In this document: in pieces, positions 1 to 7,286 of the stretch
Position numbering within the stretch: position 1 is the first letter of the stretch
How the letters are laid out: the number at the start of each line of letters is the position of its first letter
NCBI RefSeq assembly: GCF_003240565.2
Contig: NZ_CP117255.1
Coordinates: 1,426,001-1,490,000 of the forward strand
Direction of reading: 5' to 3'
Length of the DNA: 64,000 nt
DNA from: Rhizobium tumorigenes
Lineage (GTDB): Bacteria; Pseudomonadota; Alphaproteobacteria; Rhizobiales; Rhizobiaceae
Notes under the pieces: generated by a model
Databases searched by the model: none
The model's input: only the letters and a program-made list of their open reading frames with translations
What the model was told of the DNA's origin: nothing
Translations under genes and position numbers: made by a program

Positions 1-20
1 GAGAGGTCGCGGTCTGCATG

Positions 21-587
21 TCAAAGCTCCGAATCCACTGCCAGCAGTGCTCTGGGATCCGCGAATTCACTCCGATTTACAATGATCCCGCTACCCTCGG
101 CCTGCCGGGCGATCTTCTCGCGCGTCAGCTCCAAGGTGGCAATTTCATCTGTTAGACGCTTGGTCTCAAGCTCGCGCTCGGAGGAGGATAGCGGTTTGCC
201 TACACCGGCTGCCTCGGCTACAGCATCGGCAACCATAGCGGCACGAATAACACTCCGAAAGCCGATCGCACACAACGCTCCGAGATTGCTTTCTCGCCGA
301 TGGAGCGCAGCACCGAGCCCGCAGCCGTCAAGATGCATACCAGGTGTCGCGAGGTTGCCAGGCGAGTAAAAGTTGCGAGCAGCGGCCTCCTCATTCGCAA
401 GGAGGGAATCAACGCGCTGTTCGATTTCATCAACCGACAATGGCGCACGTTCGACGGCGGCACGCTTGTTTTGAGCTGCAACAATTTCGATATGGATTTG
501 CTCAAGATCAGCACGGATCTCGGCATCGATATTGGCCTTGGTGGAGAAAAGGCCGGAGAGCTTATCGGCGAGGCTCGGTTTCTTCAT
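21..587 (-). CDS. Hypothetical coiled-coil protein of the integrated element
   Basis: I do not recognise this 188-residue protein. Its first 75 residues and residues about 130-160 are charged, heptad-like helix (many Glu, Arg, Ala and Leu), so coiled coil is likely. Between them is a more hydrophobic Gly/Ala-rich stretch (about residues 88-125), too weak for a clear membrane span. The ATG at 587 is preferred over a TTG six bases upstream because GGAG lies 8 bases before it. It starts two bases after the stop of the next gene upstream, so the two are probably co-transcribed and translationally coupled. It is the leftmost gene here; its role in the element is unknown. Confidence 0.6.
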   Translation of the reverse strand: MKKPSLADKLSGLFSTKANIDAEIRADLEQIHIEIVAAQNKRAAVERAPLSVDEIEQRVDSLLANEEAAARNFYSPGNLATPGMHLDGCGLGAALHRRESNLGALCAIGFRSVIRAAMVADAVAEAAGVGKPLSSSERELETKRLTDEIATLELTREKIARQAEGSGIIVNRSEFADPRALLAVDSEL

Positions 588-589
588 TA

Positions 590-1057
590 TCAAATCTCCA
601 TATCGTCAGATGATATGCCGTGGGCGAGTGCGAAGTTGCGAACAAGATCGCGAAGACGCGCGGCATGCTCCCATCGATCGTTGAGAATTTCGTATTCAGC
701 TTCGAGGCGCCGCATCTGTCGCTCAACGCGGTCAATTTCCTCTTTGACAACTTTAATTTCATTGTGCGCGGCTGCGATGATCGTTCGCTCATGCTCATCT
801 TCTAGCGCGGAGATTTCTGGATCCGTGGACCGAAGATACCCGGACCTTTGCTCGTTTCGAGATTCAGCGGTTTCTACTGGCGGGCGACCGATGGAATCTC
901 GCCGCGCAATATCCTGCCTGATCCGCAACTGGCCAAGAACCTCCCCCAAGGCTCTGCGCTCTGTAGAATTGCGCATAAGGAGGGAGTGGGCGTTGTTGGC
1001 ATCCGAAATGTATCGCCGGAGGCGAACAATATCGATATGGAAGATGGGTTGGGGCAT
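590..1057 (-). CDS. Hypothetical coiled-coil protein of the integrated element
   Basis: An unrecognised protein of 155 residues. Residues about 75-135 form a long, highly charged Glu/Arg/Lys helix typical of coiled coil; there is no signal peptide and no membrane span. The frame is open further upstream, but the ATG at 1057 has a GAGGA ribosome-binding site 6 bases before it and the upstream extension looks non-coding. It is followed at once by a second coiled-coil protein, so the pair may form a heteromeric complex (inference). It lies downstream of the helicase and repeat cluster of the integrated element, on the same strand. Confidence 0.6.
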   Translation of the reverse strand: MPQPIFHIDIVRLRRYISDANNAHSLLMRNSTERRALGEVLGQLRIRQDIARRDSIGRPPVETAESRNEQRSGYLRSTDPEISALEDEHERTIIAAAHNEIKVVKEEIDRVERQMRRLEAEYEILNDRWEHAARLRDLVRNFALAHGISSDDMEI

Positions 1058-1136
1058 GCCAGTCCTCTTTGGTGTGGACTTAGCAGTACAGCCATTTTTT
1101 GGGTCATGCGCGCATTCGAGTGACCCACTGTAAAGA

Positions 1137-1502
1137 TCAACTTCGGAGATCGCGCCGGATAGTCTTGTCGCTTGGCATCTTCCCACCGTTCTCAACGATG
1201 ATCTTTTTTAGTGTATGCTTCGGCTCTGAAAAATATTCGTTATCTACGTTGATCTTTATCGATATAGCCATCATCTCCGCTGCGATGCGCCGGTCTGACA
1301 TTCCCGGTCGATAAAGCCGGTTTGCGAGATAGCGGATAAGCTCCCCTCGCTGGACGGCTCGTACAGAGACAACGGTAGGGTCGCGTTCGAGAAGGTGTTT
1401 TGCGCGGAGCAACAAAGCGCCAACACCAGGCGGGCATTCTGCCTCCACCAAGTTAAGAAGCCTGAGAGCTTGAATAACGTCCGCGTAAGCCGGGCTAGTC
1501 AT
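1137..1502 (-). CDS. Hypothetical protein of the integrated element
   Basis: A 121-residue soluble protein with no family I can name. It is largely helical; its second half is basic (an SDRRIAAEMM segment near residue 70, and a C-terminal KTIRRDLRS tail), which would suit nucleic-acid binding, but no clear helix-turn-helix is visible. The ATG at 1502 is the natural start, though the ribosome-binding site (GGGAT) is weak. Just upstream, on the other side of the start codon, begins the repeat cluster with GTGTCAGGGCTGA units, one copy only 10 bases away, so expression may be tied to whatever binds those repeats. Confidence 0.5.
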   Translation of the reverse strand: MTSPAYADVIQALRLLNLVEAECPPGVGALLLRAKHLLERDPTVVSVRAVQRGELIRYLANRLYRPGMSDRRIAAEMMAISIKINVDNEYFSEPKHTLKKIIVENGGKMPSDKTIRRDLRS

Positions 1503-1511
1503 TCGTTGATC

Positions 1512-1751
1512 CCGTGTCAGGGCTGAGCCATAAAAACTTTTCCATGTAAACGCCTCGTTATCTACTGTGTTGTTTTCATTGCGGATTCAATCTTATTTTA
1601 CTTTTTGCTTTTTCTGTAAGGTTTTGCCCTGACACTCCGACACCGGAAGCTAAGAGCCTGAAAATAAGGAATGATCCGTGTCAGGGCTGAAATCCGTGTC
1701 AGAGCTGATATCCTGACACCAAACCGTGTCAGGACACGGTGTCAGGGCTGG
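1512..1751 (+). repeat. Iteron-like repeat cluster, candidate replication origin of the element
   Basis: Copies of CCGTGTCAGGGCTGA or its core GTGTCAGG occur at 1512-1526, 1676-1690, 1694-1708 (one change), 1724-1739 (as a palindrome, CCGTGTC-AG-GACACGG) and 1738-1751. Inverted copies lie at 1626-1635 and 1712-1720. Positions 1563-1625 between them are strongly AT-rich. The cluster sits beside, and slightly inside, the 3' end of the SF3 helicase gene. Direct and inverted iterons next to an AT-rich tract and a P4-type helicase are the usual make-up of a replication origin. Function is inferred, not shown. Confidence 0.6.
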
Positions 1752-3294
1752 AACTATCGTTTCTGACCTCAATCCCGATGTAACAGGACGCGCGTTTTTC
1801 TGATCGCGGTCCCGGCATGCGACCTGTGCTGATCTCTGAAAATGCGTTTTGCAGCGCCTCACCAAACCGGTTTTTTGCCGATGGCTTTAATCCAGCATCC
1901 GCGCACCACTCAATGTAGACGCGATACAAAGCATCCACCGGAGTACGTCGCTCCGAAACGATTTTACAGCAATCATTGACGAACTCTCGAACCGGGCTCG
2001 CCGAATTTTGTGACCTTCGAATCAACCGCGCACTCGAATCCGGAAACGCGAAGCGGCCGCGTGACATCAAGCGCTGCAATCCGACCATGGCCCATTTTGC
2101 GATCCCCTCAGCTTCGGCCCGGAGGTCATCATCTAACCGAGTGTCTTCCCGCCCCAGAAAACGAATGTTGAAGGCGAGCGGCGCGTAACGGTTGGCAAGT
2201 GCTCCGGAATCGTCGGGAAGCTTTGGTATCTCATTCACTGAGATCAAGACGCGCGCCGTCGCCGCCCCCCGCCAATCACCTATGTATTTGCGCCCTACCC
2301 TGATGGTATCTCCGCCCGAGACCTGTAGGAGGCGCTCAGTCATCGCCCCGGCATCGACCTTGTGATCGATGCGGAGATCGCCTGCGATAGCTAGGCGCTT
2401 GTCTACGGTGCCCGCAAACCCGAATTCCGAGCTGAAGGCGGCCGCGTTTACCGGCGTGTAACGCTGCTCGCCAAGCAAATGCTGTATCAGCCGGATCAAC
2501 GTACCCTTGCCGGCGCGCGTCGGACCATGGAGCAGCACAATTTTTTGAAGGGAGCGGTCGCCGGATAGCATCCAGCCCAACAACTCCTGCAGATAGTTTC
2601 TCTCCCCCTGGTCGACGGGCCATAGACTTCGAGTGAAGCCGCCGAAGCGCTCCGGCGCGTAAGCCTTGCCTGTCCAATCCCAATCCGCGACGCCGATCGC
2701 CATGAAATCCGGGGTATGAGGGAGCAGCTCCGAGGTGAGCAGATTTAGGATGCCGTTTCGCACCGGAAGCAAGAAATCGGGATTTGGACCGGTGCCGCGC
2801 CAGGTGAAAGGCTCGATGTCATCTTCCACGGCGCATAGTCCACAAAGGACATCGATCGTCTGATTGACCATGGAGGAGTCGGGCTTCACCCTCGTAATCT
2901 TAACATCCTTGGTCTCCGCGTCGTAATTCGAGAATTTCTTCTCGTCGAAAAACTCGTAGACCCGCCGGCGGATCAAATGGATAGGAGTTTCCTGCCAATA
3001 TGTGTCCCAGACCCACCATTGGCCTCGCCAGAACGCGATCATAGCCACCCCGTCGCGGCAGTTCTCCAAGAGCATCGCCCGAGCCCAATCGGTCGGGTCC
3101 TTCTTCGAGAGTTCGTCCACGCCAAAACCACGGCGCTTCTGTTTCAATCCCTCAAGATCAAACGCACGAATCCCGCGTCTGGTGACGTGGCCACCGGACA
3201 ACGCGGCGAGGTAGTTTAACGATGGCGCCTCCTCTGCGGGAACCGAACGATCAAAAAGCGCCTCCGTATCGAGGGCATCGAGTTCGCGATTCAT
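1729..3294 (-). CDS. P4/D5-type superfamily 3 helicase (phage/plasmid primase C-terminal family)
   Basis: A 521-residue replication helicase of the kind found on satellite phages and integrated plasmids. Residues about 150-215 match the D5_N region (RNGILNLLT). The SF3 ATPase follows: Walker A GPTRAGKGT at residues 257-265, Walker B ending in Asp306 (LAIAGD) and a motif C Asn at 354 (LISVNEIPKL). The first 140 residues lack a recognisable primase (TOPRIM or AEP) motif, so this may be helicase only. The ATG at 3294 overlaps the upstream stop as ATGA and has GGAGG nearby. The 3' end runs into the repeat cluster, the likely origin it acts on. Confidence 0.85.
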   Translation of the reverse strand: MNRELDALDTEALFDRSVPAEEAPSLNYLAALSGGHVTRRGIRAFDLEGLKQKRRGFGVDELSKKDPTDWARAMLLENCRDGVAMIAFWRGQWWVWDTYWQETPIHLIRRRVYEFFDEKKFSNYDAETKDVKITRVKPDSSMVNQTIDVLCGLCAVEDDIEPFTWRGTGPNPDFLLPVRNGILNLLTSELLPHTPDFMAIGVADWDWTGKAYAPERFGGFTRSLWPVDQGERNYLQELLGWMLSGDRSLQKIVLLHGPTRAGKGTLIRLIQHLLGEQRYTPVNAAAFSSEFGFAGTVDKRLAIAGDLRIDHKVDAGAMTERLLQVSGGDTIRVGRKYIGDWRGAATARVLISVNEIPKLPDDSGALANRYAPLAFNIRFLGREDTRLDDDLRAEAEGIAKWAMVGLQRLMSRGRFAFPDSSARLIRRSQNSASPVREFVNDCCKIVSERRTPVDALYRVYIEWCADAGLKPSAKNRFGEALQNAFSEISTGRMPGPRSEKRASCYIGIEVRNDSSSPDTVS

Positions 3295-3818
3295 CGCGCG
3301 CCCTCCATCGCGCTTTTCTTCGCGATCCAATCCGCCAATCCGGCAACGGTCGAGGCGAGGTCTCGACCGCTTAAATGCGCGTGAAGACTGGTAAGACCTA
3401 TGCCTGACACCTCCATGTCCGGCATGCCTGTGGAAGAGGTCCAGACGTCGCTAGGGTGGACGGTTATCGTGGTTGCATCGTCGGCCACCAAGAAGGTTTC
3501 GCCGGACCACTGCGCCAACCAACCCGCCCTTTTGGCGTGAGAGGCTAAAAAGCTGCGGCGACGCTGGTGTAAGGCTGCGTCGATCTCGTAGACCGGTGGC
3601 ATTTCTGCGAGGCCGGCGGCTTGAGCATTGTCGTCTCGACCACCGTTTTCAATACAGTCAATGGCATCCTCAACGGCGTGTTTCCCGGCGATGACCTCGC
3701 CGTTAGCCAGGTACTCCAAAGCCTCAAGTAGACGCTCGCGCGCCCCTGCGGCGAACAGCCGAGAAGCGATGATACGCCCCAATGGCTGTTGACAATTCGG
3801 CGTTTTTGCCGTATGCAT
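3291..3818 (-). CDS. Hypothetical protein upstream of the element helicase
   Basis: An unrecognised soluble protein of 175 residues. The N-terminal half is helical and acidic; the second half has a short Trp-containing section and an amphipathic C-terminal helix. The gene overlaps the helicase start by four bases (ATGA), so the two are translationally coupled. In P4-like elements such small genes ahead of the helicase often encode primase-accessory or regulatory proteins, but nothing in the sequence proves this. The ATG at 3818 has GGAG about 10 bases upstream. A hairpin with a T-run lies directly upstream (3838-3880) and may attenuate transcription coming from the alpA-like gene. Confidence 0.6.
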   Translation of the reverse strand: MHTAKTPNCQQPLGRIIASRLFAAGARERLLEALEYLANGEVIAGKHAVEDAIDCIENGGRDDNAQAAGLAEMPPVYEIDAALHQRRRSFLASHAKRAGWLAQWSGETFLVADDATTITVHPSDVWTSSTGMPDMEVSGIGLTSLHAHLSGRDLASTVAGLADWIAKKSAMEGAR

Positions 3819-3837
3819 TTCGATATATCTCCAAAGA

Positions 3838-3880
3838 AACCCTCGCTGTGACTTGCCGGTCTTGCTAGCGGGGGTTTTTT
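3838..3880 (+). terminator. Hairpin with T-run inside the element (plus-strand terminator or minus-strand attenuator)
   Basis: AACCCTCGCT (3838-3847) pairs with AGCGGGGGTT (3867-3876), with one mismatch and a 19-base loop, followed on the plus strand by a run of six T. Read on the plus strand it is a good intrinsic terminator although no plus-strand gene precedes it, which hints at an antisense transcript. Read on the minus strand it lies between the alpA-like gene and the next gene, with a weaker T-rich tail. Confidence 0.4.
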
Positions 3881-3917
3881 GTTGTCTTGATCCTGCGATT
3901 GCTCAGAGTATTCAAAC

Positions 3918-4184
3918 TCAAAGCCTCGGAGATGCCGCTGGACGCGCAACTGCACGCTTCCGGCGGCCGGTGATACCCGGTTGCGGTTCCGCCTGGCAGA
4001 TCGGAAGGTCGGCAACATAAGCGTCGAAGTCGCCCTTCAACACCACAGTGCGGCCTCCGAATTTTCGAAATATGAGGTCTCCCGTAGAGCGGAGCTTGTA
4101 GAGTGTCGAAAGGGAAACCCCCGTTATTTCGATGATCTCGGGAAGGGTGTAAAACCGCTTCTGGTCGCTAATACCTACCTGCAT
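3918..4184 (-). CDS. AlpA-like excisionase/transcriptional activator
   Basis: An 88-residue protein with a MerR-like winged helix-turn-helix near its N-terminus (FYTLPEIIEITGVSLSTLY), the hallmark of AlpA/excisionase proteins. Members bind DNA near the attachment site and activate integrase expression or steer excision. The ATG at 4184 is chosen over an upstream start because a GGAG/GAAGAG ribosome-binding site precedes it and the family starts about 10 residues before the helix-turn-helix. It lies between the integrase and the replication genes, its usual place in P4-type elements. The tail is basic and low-complexity (GRRKR then Ala/Arg), possibly extra DNA contact. Confidence 0.8.
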   Translation of the reverse strand: MQVGISDQKRFYTLPEIIEITGVSLSTLYKLRSTGDLIFRKFGGRTVVLKGDFDAYVADLPICQAEPQPGITGRRKRAVARPAASPRL

Positions 4185-4315
4185 TCTCTTCACTCCGGTT
4201 TCGATAAGTGAAGATGTGCACGCATTCGGAAAATTTGACAATTATCGGATATTGCAAACAAGCATTTGATATTTAAGACAAAACATCAGCGGATATCAGG
4301 TCTTATCGAGCACCC

Positions 4316-5602
4316 TCAACCCTTATCGACCGCTAATGAAAGATCAGCCGAAGAAGGAAACTGCAAAACGTTTTTCGCGGCCGGCGTCGTCAAGAAATTT
4401 TCCCAGTCACCCATCATTCCGCGCCGCTTCTCCAAGGCTGTTGAACGACGATACGCGTTTTCGATGGCGTCACCGACCTTGTGCGCCAGTGACTGCTCCG
4501 CAAGTTCACGGGGATATGTGGTGGCATCGCCGGCCCAATCTCGGAACGCGGACCGGAAGCCATGTACGGTGAGGTGTCCAACTTCAAGCGACCTCATTCT
4601 CATCGCCAAGGCCATGACTGAAAGCGGGCGACCCACCTTCGCGCCAGGGAAGATGTACGCGGACTGACGCCGCGCCGCGTCCTCGGGCGCGATCTCCGCC
4701 ATTCGCTTGAGAATGGCCAGCGCTGTGTTGGATAGCGGCACCACGTGCGTCTTGCCCGCTTTCATGCGGACTCCGGGGATCGTCCATAGGCTGGTCTCAA
4801 AATCGATCTCAGACCAAATCGCTCCGAGGACCTCACCGGACCGACTCGCATTTAATATCAAGAACGCCAAGGCTTGCTGCGAGACACTATCGAGTTTTTG
4901 CACTCTCTGGAAAAACGTCGGCAATTCTTGCCACTTCATCGCGGCGTGATGTCCTCGCTGCAACTTTAGCCGCTTACCTAAGAGTGGCTCCAAATTCCCT
5001 TTCCACGTCGCCGGATTGAAAGGCCAGCGCTTCTTGTTCGCATCTACCGCGCGGGTCGCGTCTATGACACGCTCAATCCGCCCGCGAAGGCGAGCCGCTG
5101 TTTCAGCCTTTTCCCGCCAGATTGGTGACAAGATCTTAAGCACGTCCTCGGTCGTGACCTCATTCGTTGGAATATCGCGTATTGGTTCGCAGTAGACCTC
5201 AAGGGTTGATCGCCACTGCGCGGCGTGTTTGCGGTTGCGAAACTCGCCATCGATCGCCTTCAATAGACGGTCCGCTGCATCGCCGAAATTTGGCACACTC
5301 CGGACCTTTTCCTCTTCCTCGGCGATGCGGGCGGCGTCTTGTTTCTGCGCCAAAGGGTCAATGCCCTCAGCGAGCAGCTTGCGCGCACCGGCGGCAAGAT
5401 CGCGGGCCTTCGAAAGGGTGACATCGCGCGCGGAGCCCAACCCCATCTCACGGGGCTTCCCTCGCCATTTGAATAGAAACACCCATCGGCGGCCACCATT
5501 GGCTGAGATGTTGAGATAGAGGCCGCCGCCGTCAGATAGGCGCCCGACCTCGACGGTATTCTTTACACCTTGCGCGGTGAGCTTGTGGATCTGTCTCGCC
5601 AT
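4316..5602 (-). CDS. P4-type tyrosine integrase
   Basis: A site-specific recombinase of 428 residues that integrates and excises the element. The N-terminus has the arm-DNA-binding domain of P4 integrases (residues about 5-85, including LSDGGGLYLNI). A SAM-like core-binding domain follows, then the catalytic domain. The catalytic residues are visible: Arg254 (LNASRSGE), Lys about 284, His347 and Arg350 (HGFR), His374 (LAH) and the nucleophile Tyr384. The frame is open further upstream, but the ATG at 5602 fits the family start. The gene reads inward from the right end of the element. All catalytic residues are intact, so it may still be active. Confidence 0.93.
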   Translation of the reverse strand: MARQIHKLTAQGVKNTVEVGRLSDGGGLYLNISANGGRRWVFLFKWRGKPREMGLGSARDVTLSKARDLAAGARKLLAEGIDPLAQKQDAARIAEEEEKVRSVPNFGDAADRLLKAIDGEFRNRKHAAQWRSTLEVYCEPIRDIPTNEVTTEDVLKILSPIWREKAETAARLRGRIERVIDATRAVDANKKRWPFNPATWKGNLEPLLGKRLKLQRGHHAAMKWQELPTFFQRVQKLDSVSQQALAFLILNASRSGEVLGAIWSEIDFETSLWTIPGVRMKAGKTHVVPLSNTALAILKRMAEIAPEDAARRQSAYIFPGAKVGRPLSVMALAMRMRSLEVGHLTVHGFRSAFRDWAGDATTYPRELAEQSLAHKVGDAIENAYRRSTALEKRRGMMGDWENFLTTPAAKNVLQFPSSADLSLAVDKG

Positions 5603-5624
5603 TAAAAATCGTCCGCCATACTGT

Positions 5625-5648
5625 TTCTGCCCTACCTTCTGCCCTACC
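5625..5648 (+). repeat. 12-bp perfect tandem repeat before the integrase start
   Basis: TTCTGCCCTACC occurs twice head to tail (5625-5636 and 5637-5648), beginning 22 bases upstream of the integrase ATG. Tandem repeats at this place often are arm-type sites bound by the integrase or by the AlpA-like protein. This role is inferred from position only. Confidence 0.4.
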
Positions 5649-5702
5649 ACAGATCGTGGAAGTGTGCGTAAGGAAAAAACAGACGAAACATAGCGGCGCA
5701 AA

Positions 5703-6025
5703 AATAAGCAATGATTACATATAATTAAAACATGAATTCACAAAATTTAGAAAACCCTCGGAAGCCGGTGTGGCGGACACCTCTTCCGCCACTTCGCCGA
5801 TTGCAGGCTAAAGTGCGATATCGTGAGCCATTCACACCAGAAGAGTAGACATAGTGCTCATCATCGGCGGGCCCGCGCCGCGATTTCATCGATGTCAACT
5901 CAGAGGCGTTATCGAGATGGCTTGCCCCCTACCTTACACCCAATCGAGTAGTCCCGAGCGCGATCTGGCCAGTGCCGCCATTCGTTTTGCCCGTCCGATA
6001 TCGCGTCGGCGACATCACCAAGCCG
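5703..6025. other. Gap without convincing gene at the element boundary
   Basis: About 320 bases between the integrase and the TPR gene. The first 60 bases are AT-rich and likely carry the integrase promoter. The candidate attachment site lies at 5770-5792. Beyond it the base composition returns to the chromosomal GC level, but I see no reading frame with a plausible start and ribosome-binding site. Confidence 0.5.
5770..5792 (+). other. Candidate attachment site (tRNA-Ser 3'-end-like inverted repeat)
   Basis: GTGGCGGA (5770-5777) and TCCGCCAC (5785-5792) form a perfect 8-bp inverted repeat around a 7-base spacer. The right half, CTCTTCCGCCA (5781-5791), looks like the 3' terminus of a tRNA-Ser gene, a common target of P4-type integrases. 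It lies 168 bp from the integrase start, at the point where the element should end. The tRNA body is absent, so it would be the copied 3' end, with the intact tRNA expected beyond the left edge of the window. Confidence 0.4.
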
Positions 6026-6466
6026 TCAATCAATGAGCTTCCGCATGCGCAGGGAGTTCAGATACTTCGGATCGGATTCCTCGAAGATCTCCTCACCCTC
6101 GGCCATGTAGGCGCGCAAGAGAGGGTCGGTGCTTTCCTCCTGGTGATCGAGATCGTAAAGGCAGGTGCCTATGCCCAGTTGGACAAAGCCGTTGGCATGG
6201 CCATCGCTGCTCGCTGCCGCCTGCTGGAAAGAGGAGAGCGCTGCCTCCATATCGCCTTGCTGCCTTTGGGCGTCCCCGATCGAAGCATAGAGCCAAAGCG
6301 CCGCATCCCATTTGTGGTGCGGCTCCGGCAGAAGACGGATAGCCGACTGCCAGCAAGCGATGGCACCTGTCTCATTGCCGCTATCCAGCAGGTCGTTGCC
6401 CTGCTCGGACAATTCCGTGACGCGCTCATGAATGTCGTCCGGCAGTTCTTCCTGTTCAACACTCAT
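6026..6466 (-). CDS. Tetratricopeptide-repeat protein
   Basis: A 146-residue protein built of TPR-like helical pairs: residues about 15-50 (GNDLLDSGNETGAIACWQSA), 55-90 (WLYASIGDAQRQQGDMEAAL) and 92-130. It has no signal peptide and is acidic overall. TPR folds mediate protein-protein binding; similar free-standing proteins are sometimes immunity proteins of toxin systems, but no toxin gene is next to it. It sits alone between the element boundary and a broken cysC gene, so it may be accessory DNA. Product class is certain, role unknown. Confidence 0.75.
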   Translation of the reverse strand: MSVEQEELPDDIHERVTELSEQGNDLLDSGNETGAIACWQSAIRLLPEPHHKWDAALWLYASIGDAQRQQGDMEAALSSFQQAAASSDGHANGFVQLGIGTCLYDLDHQEESTDPLLRAYMAEGEEIFEESDPKYLNSLRMRKLID

Positions 6467-6601
6467 TCTGCAAAGCCTTGTCTATCGAGTTATCGGAGAT
6501 CTCTGTGGCGGGCGACGAGAGGCAACCTGCCTCGTTATTGATACATACTCGACCAACGTCTCCGCTGCCATCGTCTTCACACTGTTGAGTGCGATCGCGC
6601 G

Positions 6602-6892
6602 TCAAACCAGAAATCCAAGCCCACGAAGCCTCCTCTCCAGCACGGCCATCGTCTCCTCCGGAGACTTTCCGAGGGTTTCAAGGCGGACCTCGGGGTTTTC
6701 CGGGGCTTCGTAAGGGGAATCGATGCCCGTGAAATTCTTGAGCATTCCATTCAGCGCCTTGGCATAAAGACCCTTGGGATCGCGGCGAGCACACTCTTCG
6801 AATGGCGTATCAACGAAAACCTCGACAAATTCGTCTGGCTGCAGCATCTCCCGCGCCATCTGTCGCTCTGCGTTAAGCGGAGAAAAAAACGC
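6602..6892 (-). pseudogene. cysC: C-terminal fragment of APS kinase (cysC/cysNC)
   Basis: The last 95 or so codons match the C-terminal half of adenylylsulfate kinase: [14 protein letters not shown], then [19 protein letters not shown] and [15 protein letters not shown], all hallmarks of the family. The N-terminal half, including the P-loop GxSGxGKS, is missing. Upstream of about 6892 the open frame continues to 7042, but that sequence is unrelated and AT-rich. The remnant cannot phosphorylate APS. It lies in a poorly coding stretch near the element boundary, suggesting loss by a rearrangement. A full sulfate-activation locus is expected elsewhere. Confidence 0.8.
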
Positions 6893-7286
6893 ATTTCCGA
6901 AAAATAATTTTTGCACAGTTGTTGGGCTGACGGCGGAGATAGGTGGATATTGCGGTGGCAAAACGTGCCTGGATGTTCTGAAACGGGACAAGGTGTGCTT
7001 GATCGGCACAATTTCTTTCACAGTTCGGTCTGGCAGTCGCATTTTGGTACAATGGCGTAAAACCTATGGATATCAGTGGGATGCCGGCGTTGGGGGCTGC
7101 TTTCGGCTGTCACTTCGTCTTTTTCCATGTATTTCGATTTTCGTTCAAATTTGCTTCGATTTTTATTCGAGTTTTATTACTGTTTGTCTTTTGTTTTATT
7201 CTATTAAGTCCTTAATTTGACTACGTAATTTTGCGTGGGGTAAAAACGTCTGTGGCAATGTCGTCTCCATAACGGGGACGAAAAAA

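Noticed and set aside
1650-1865. Short frame across the repeat cluster encoding DTD-type peptide repeats
   Set aside because: Its repeats are just the translated iterons; it overlaps the helicase 3' end and has no ribosome-binding site.
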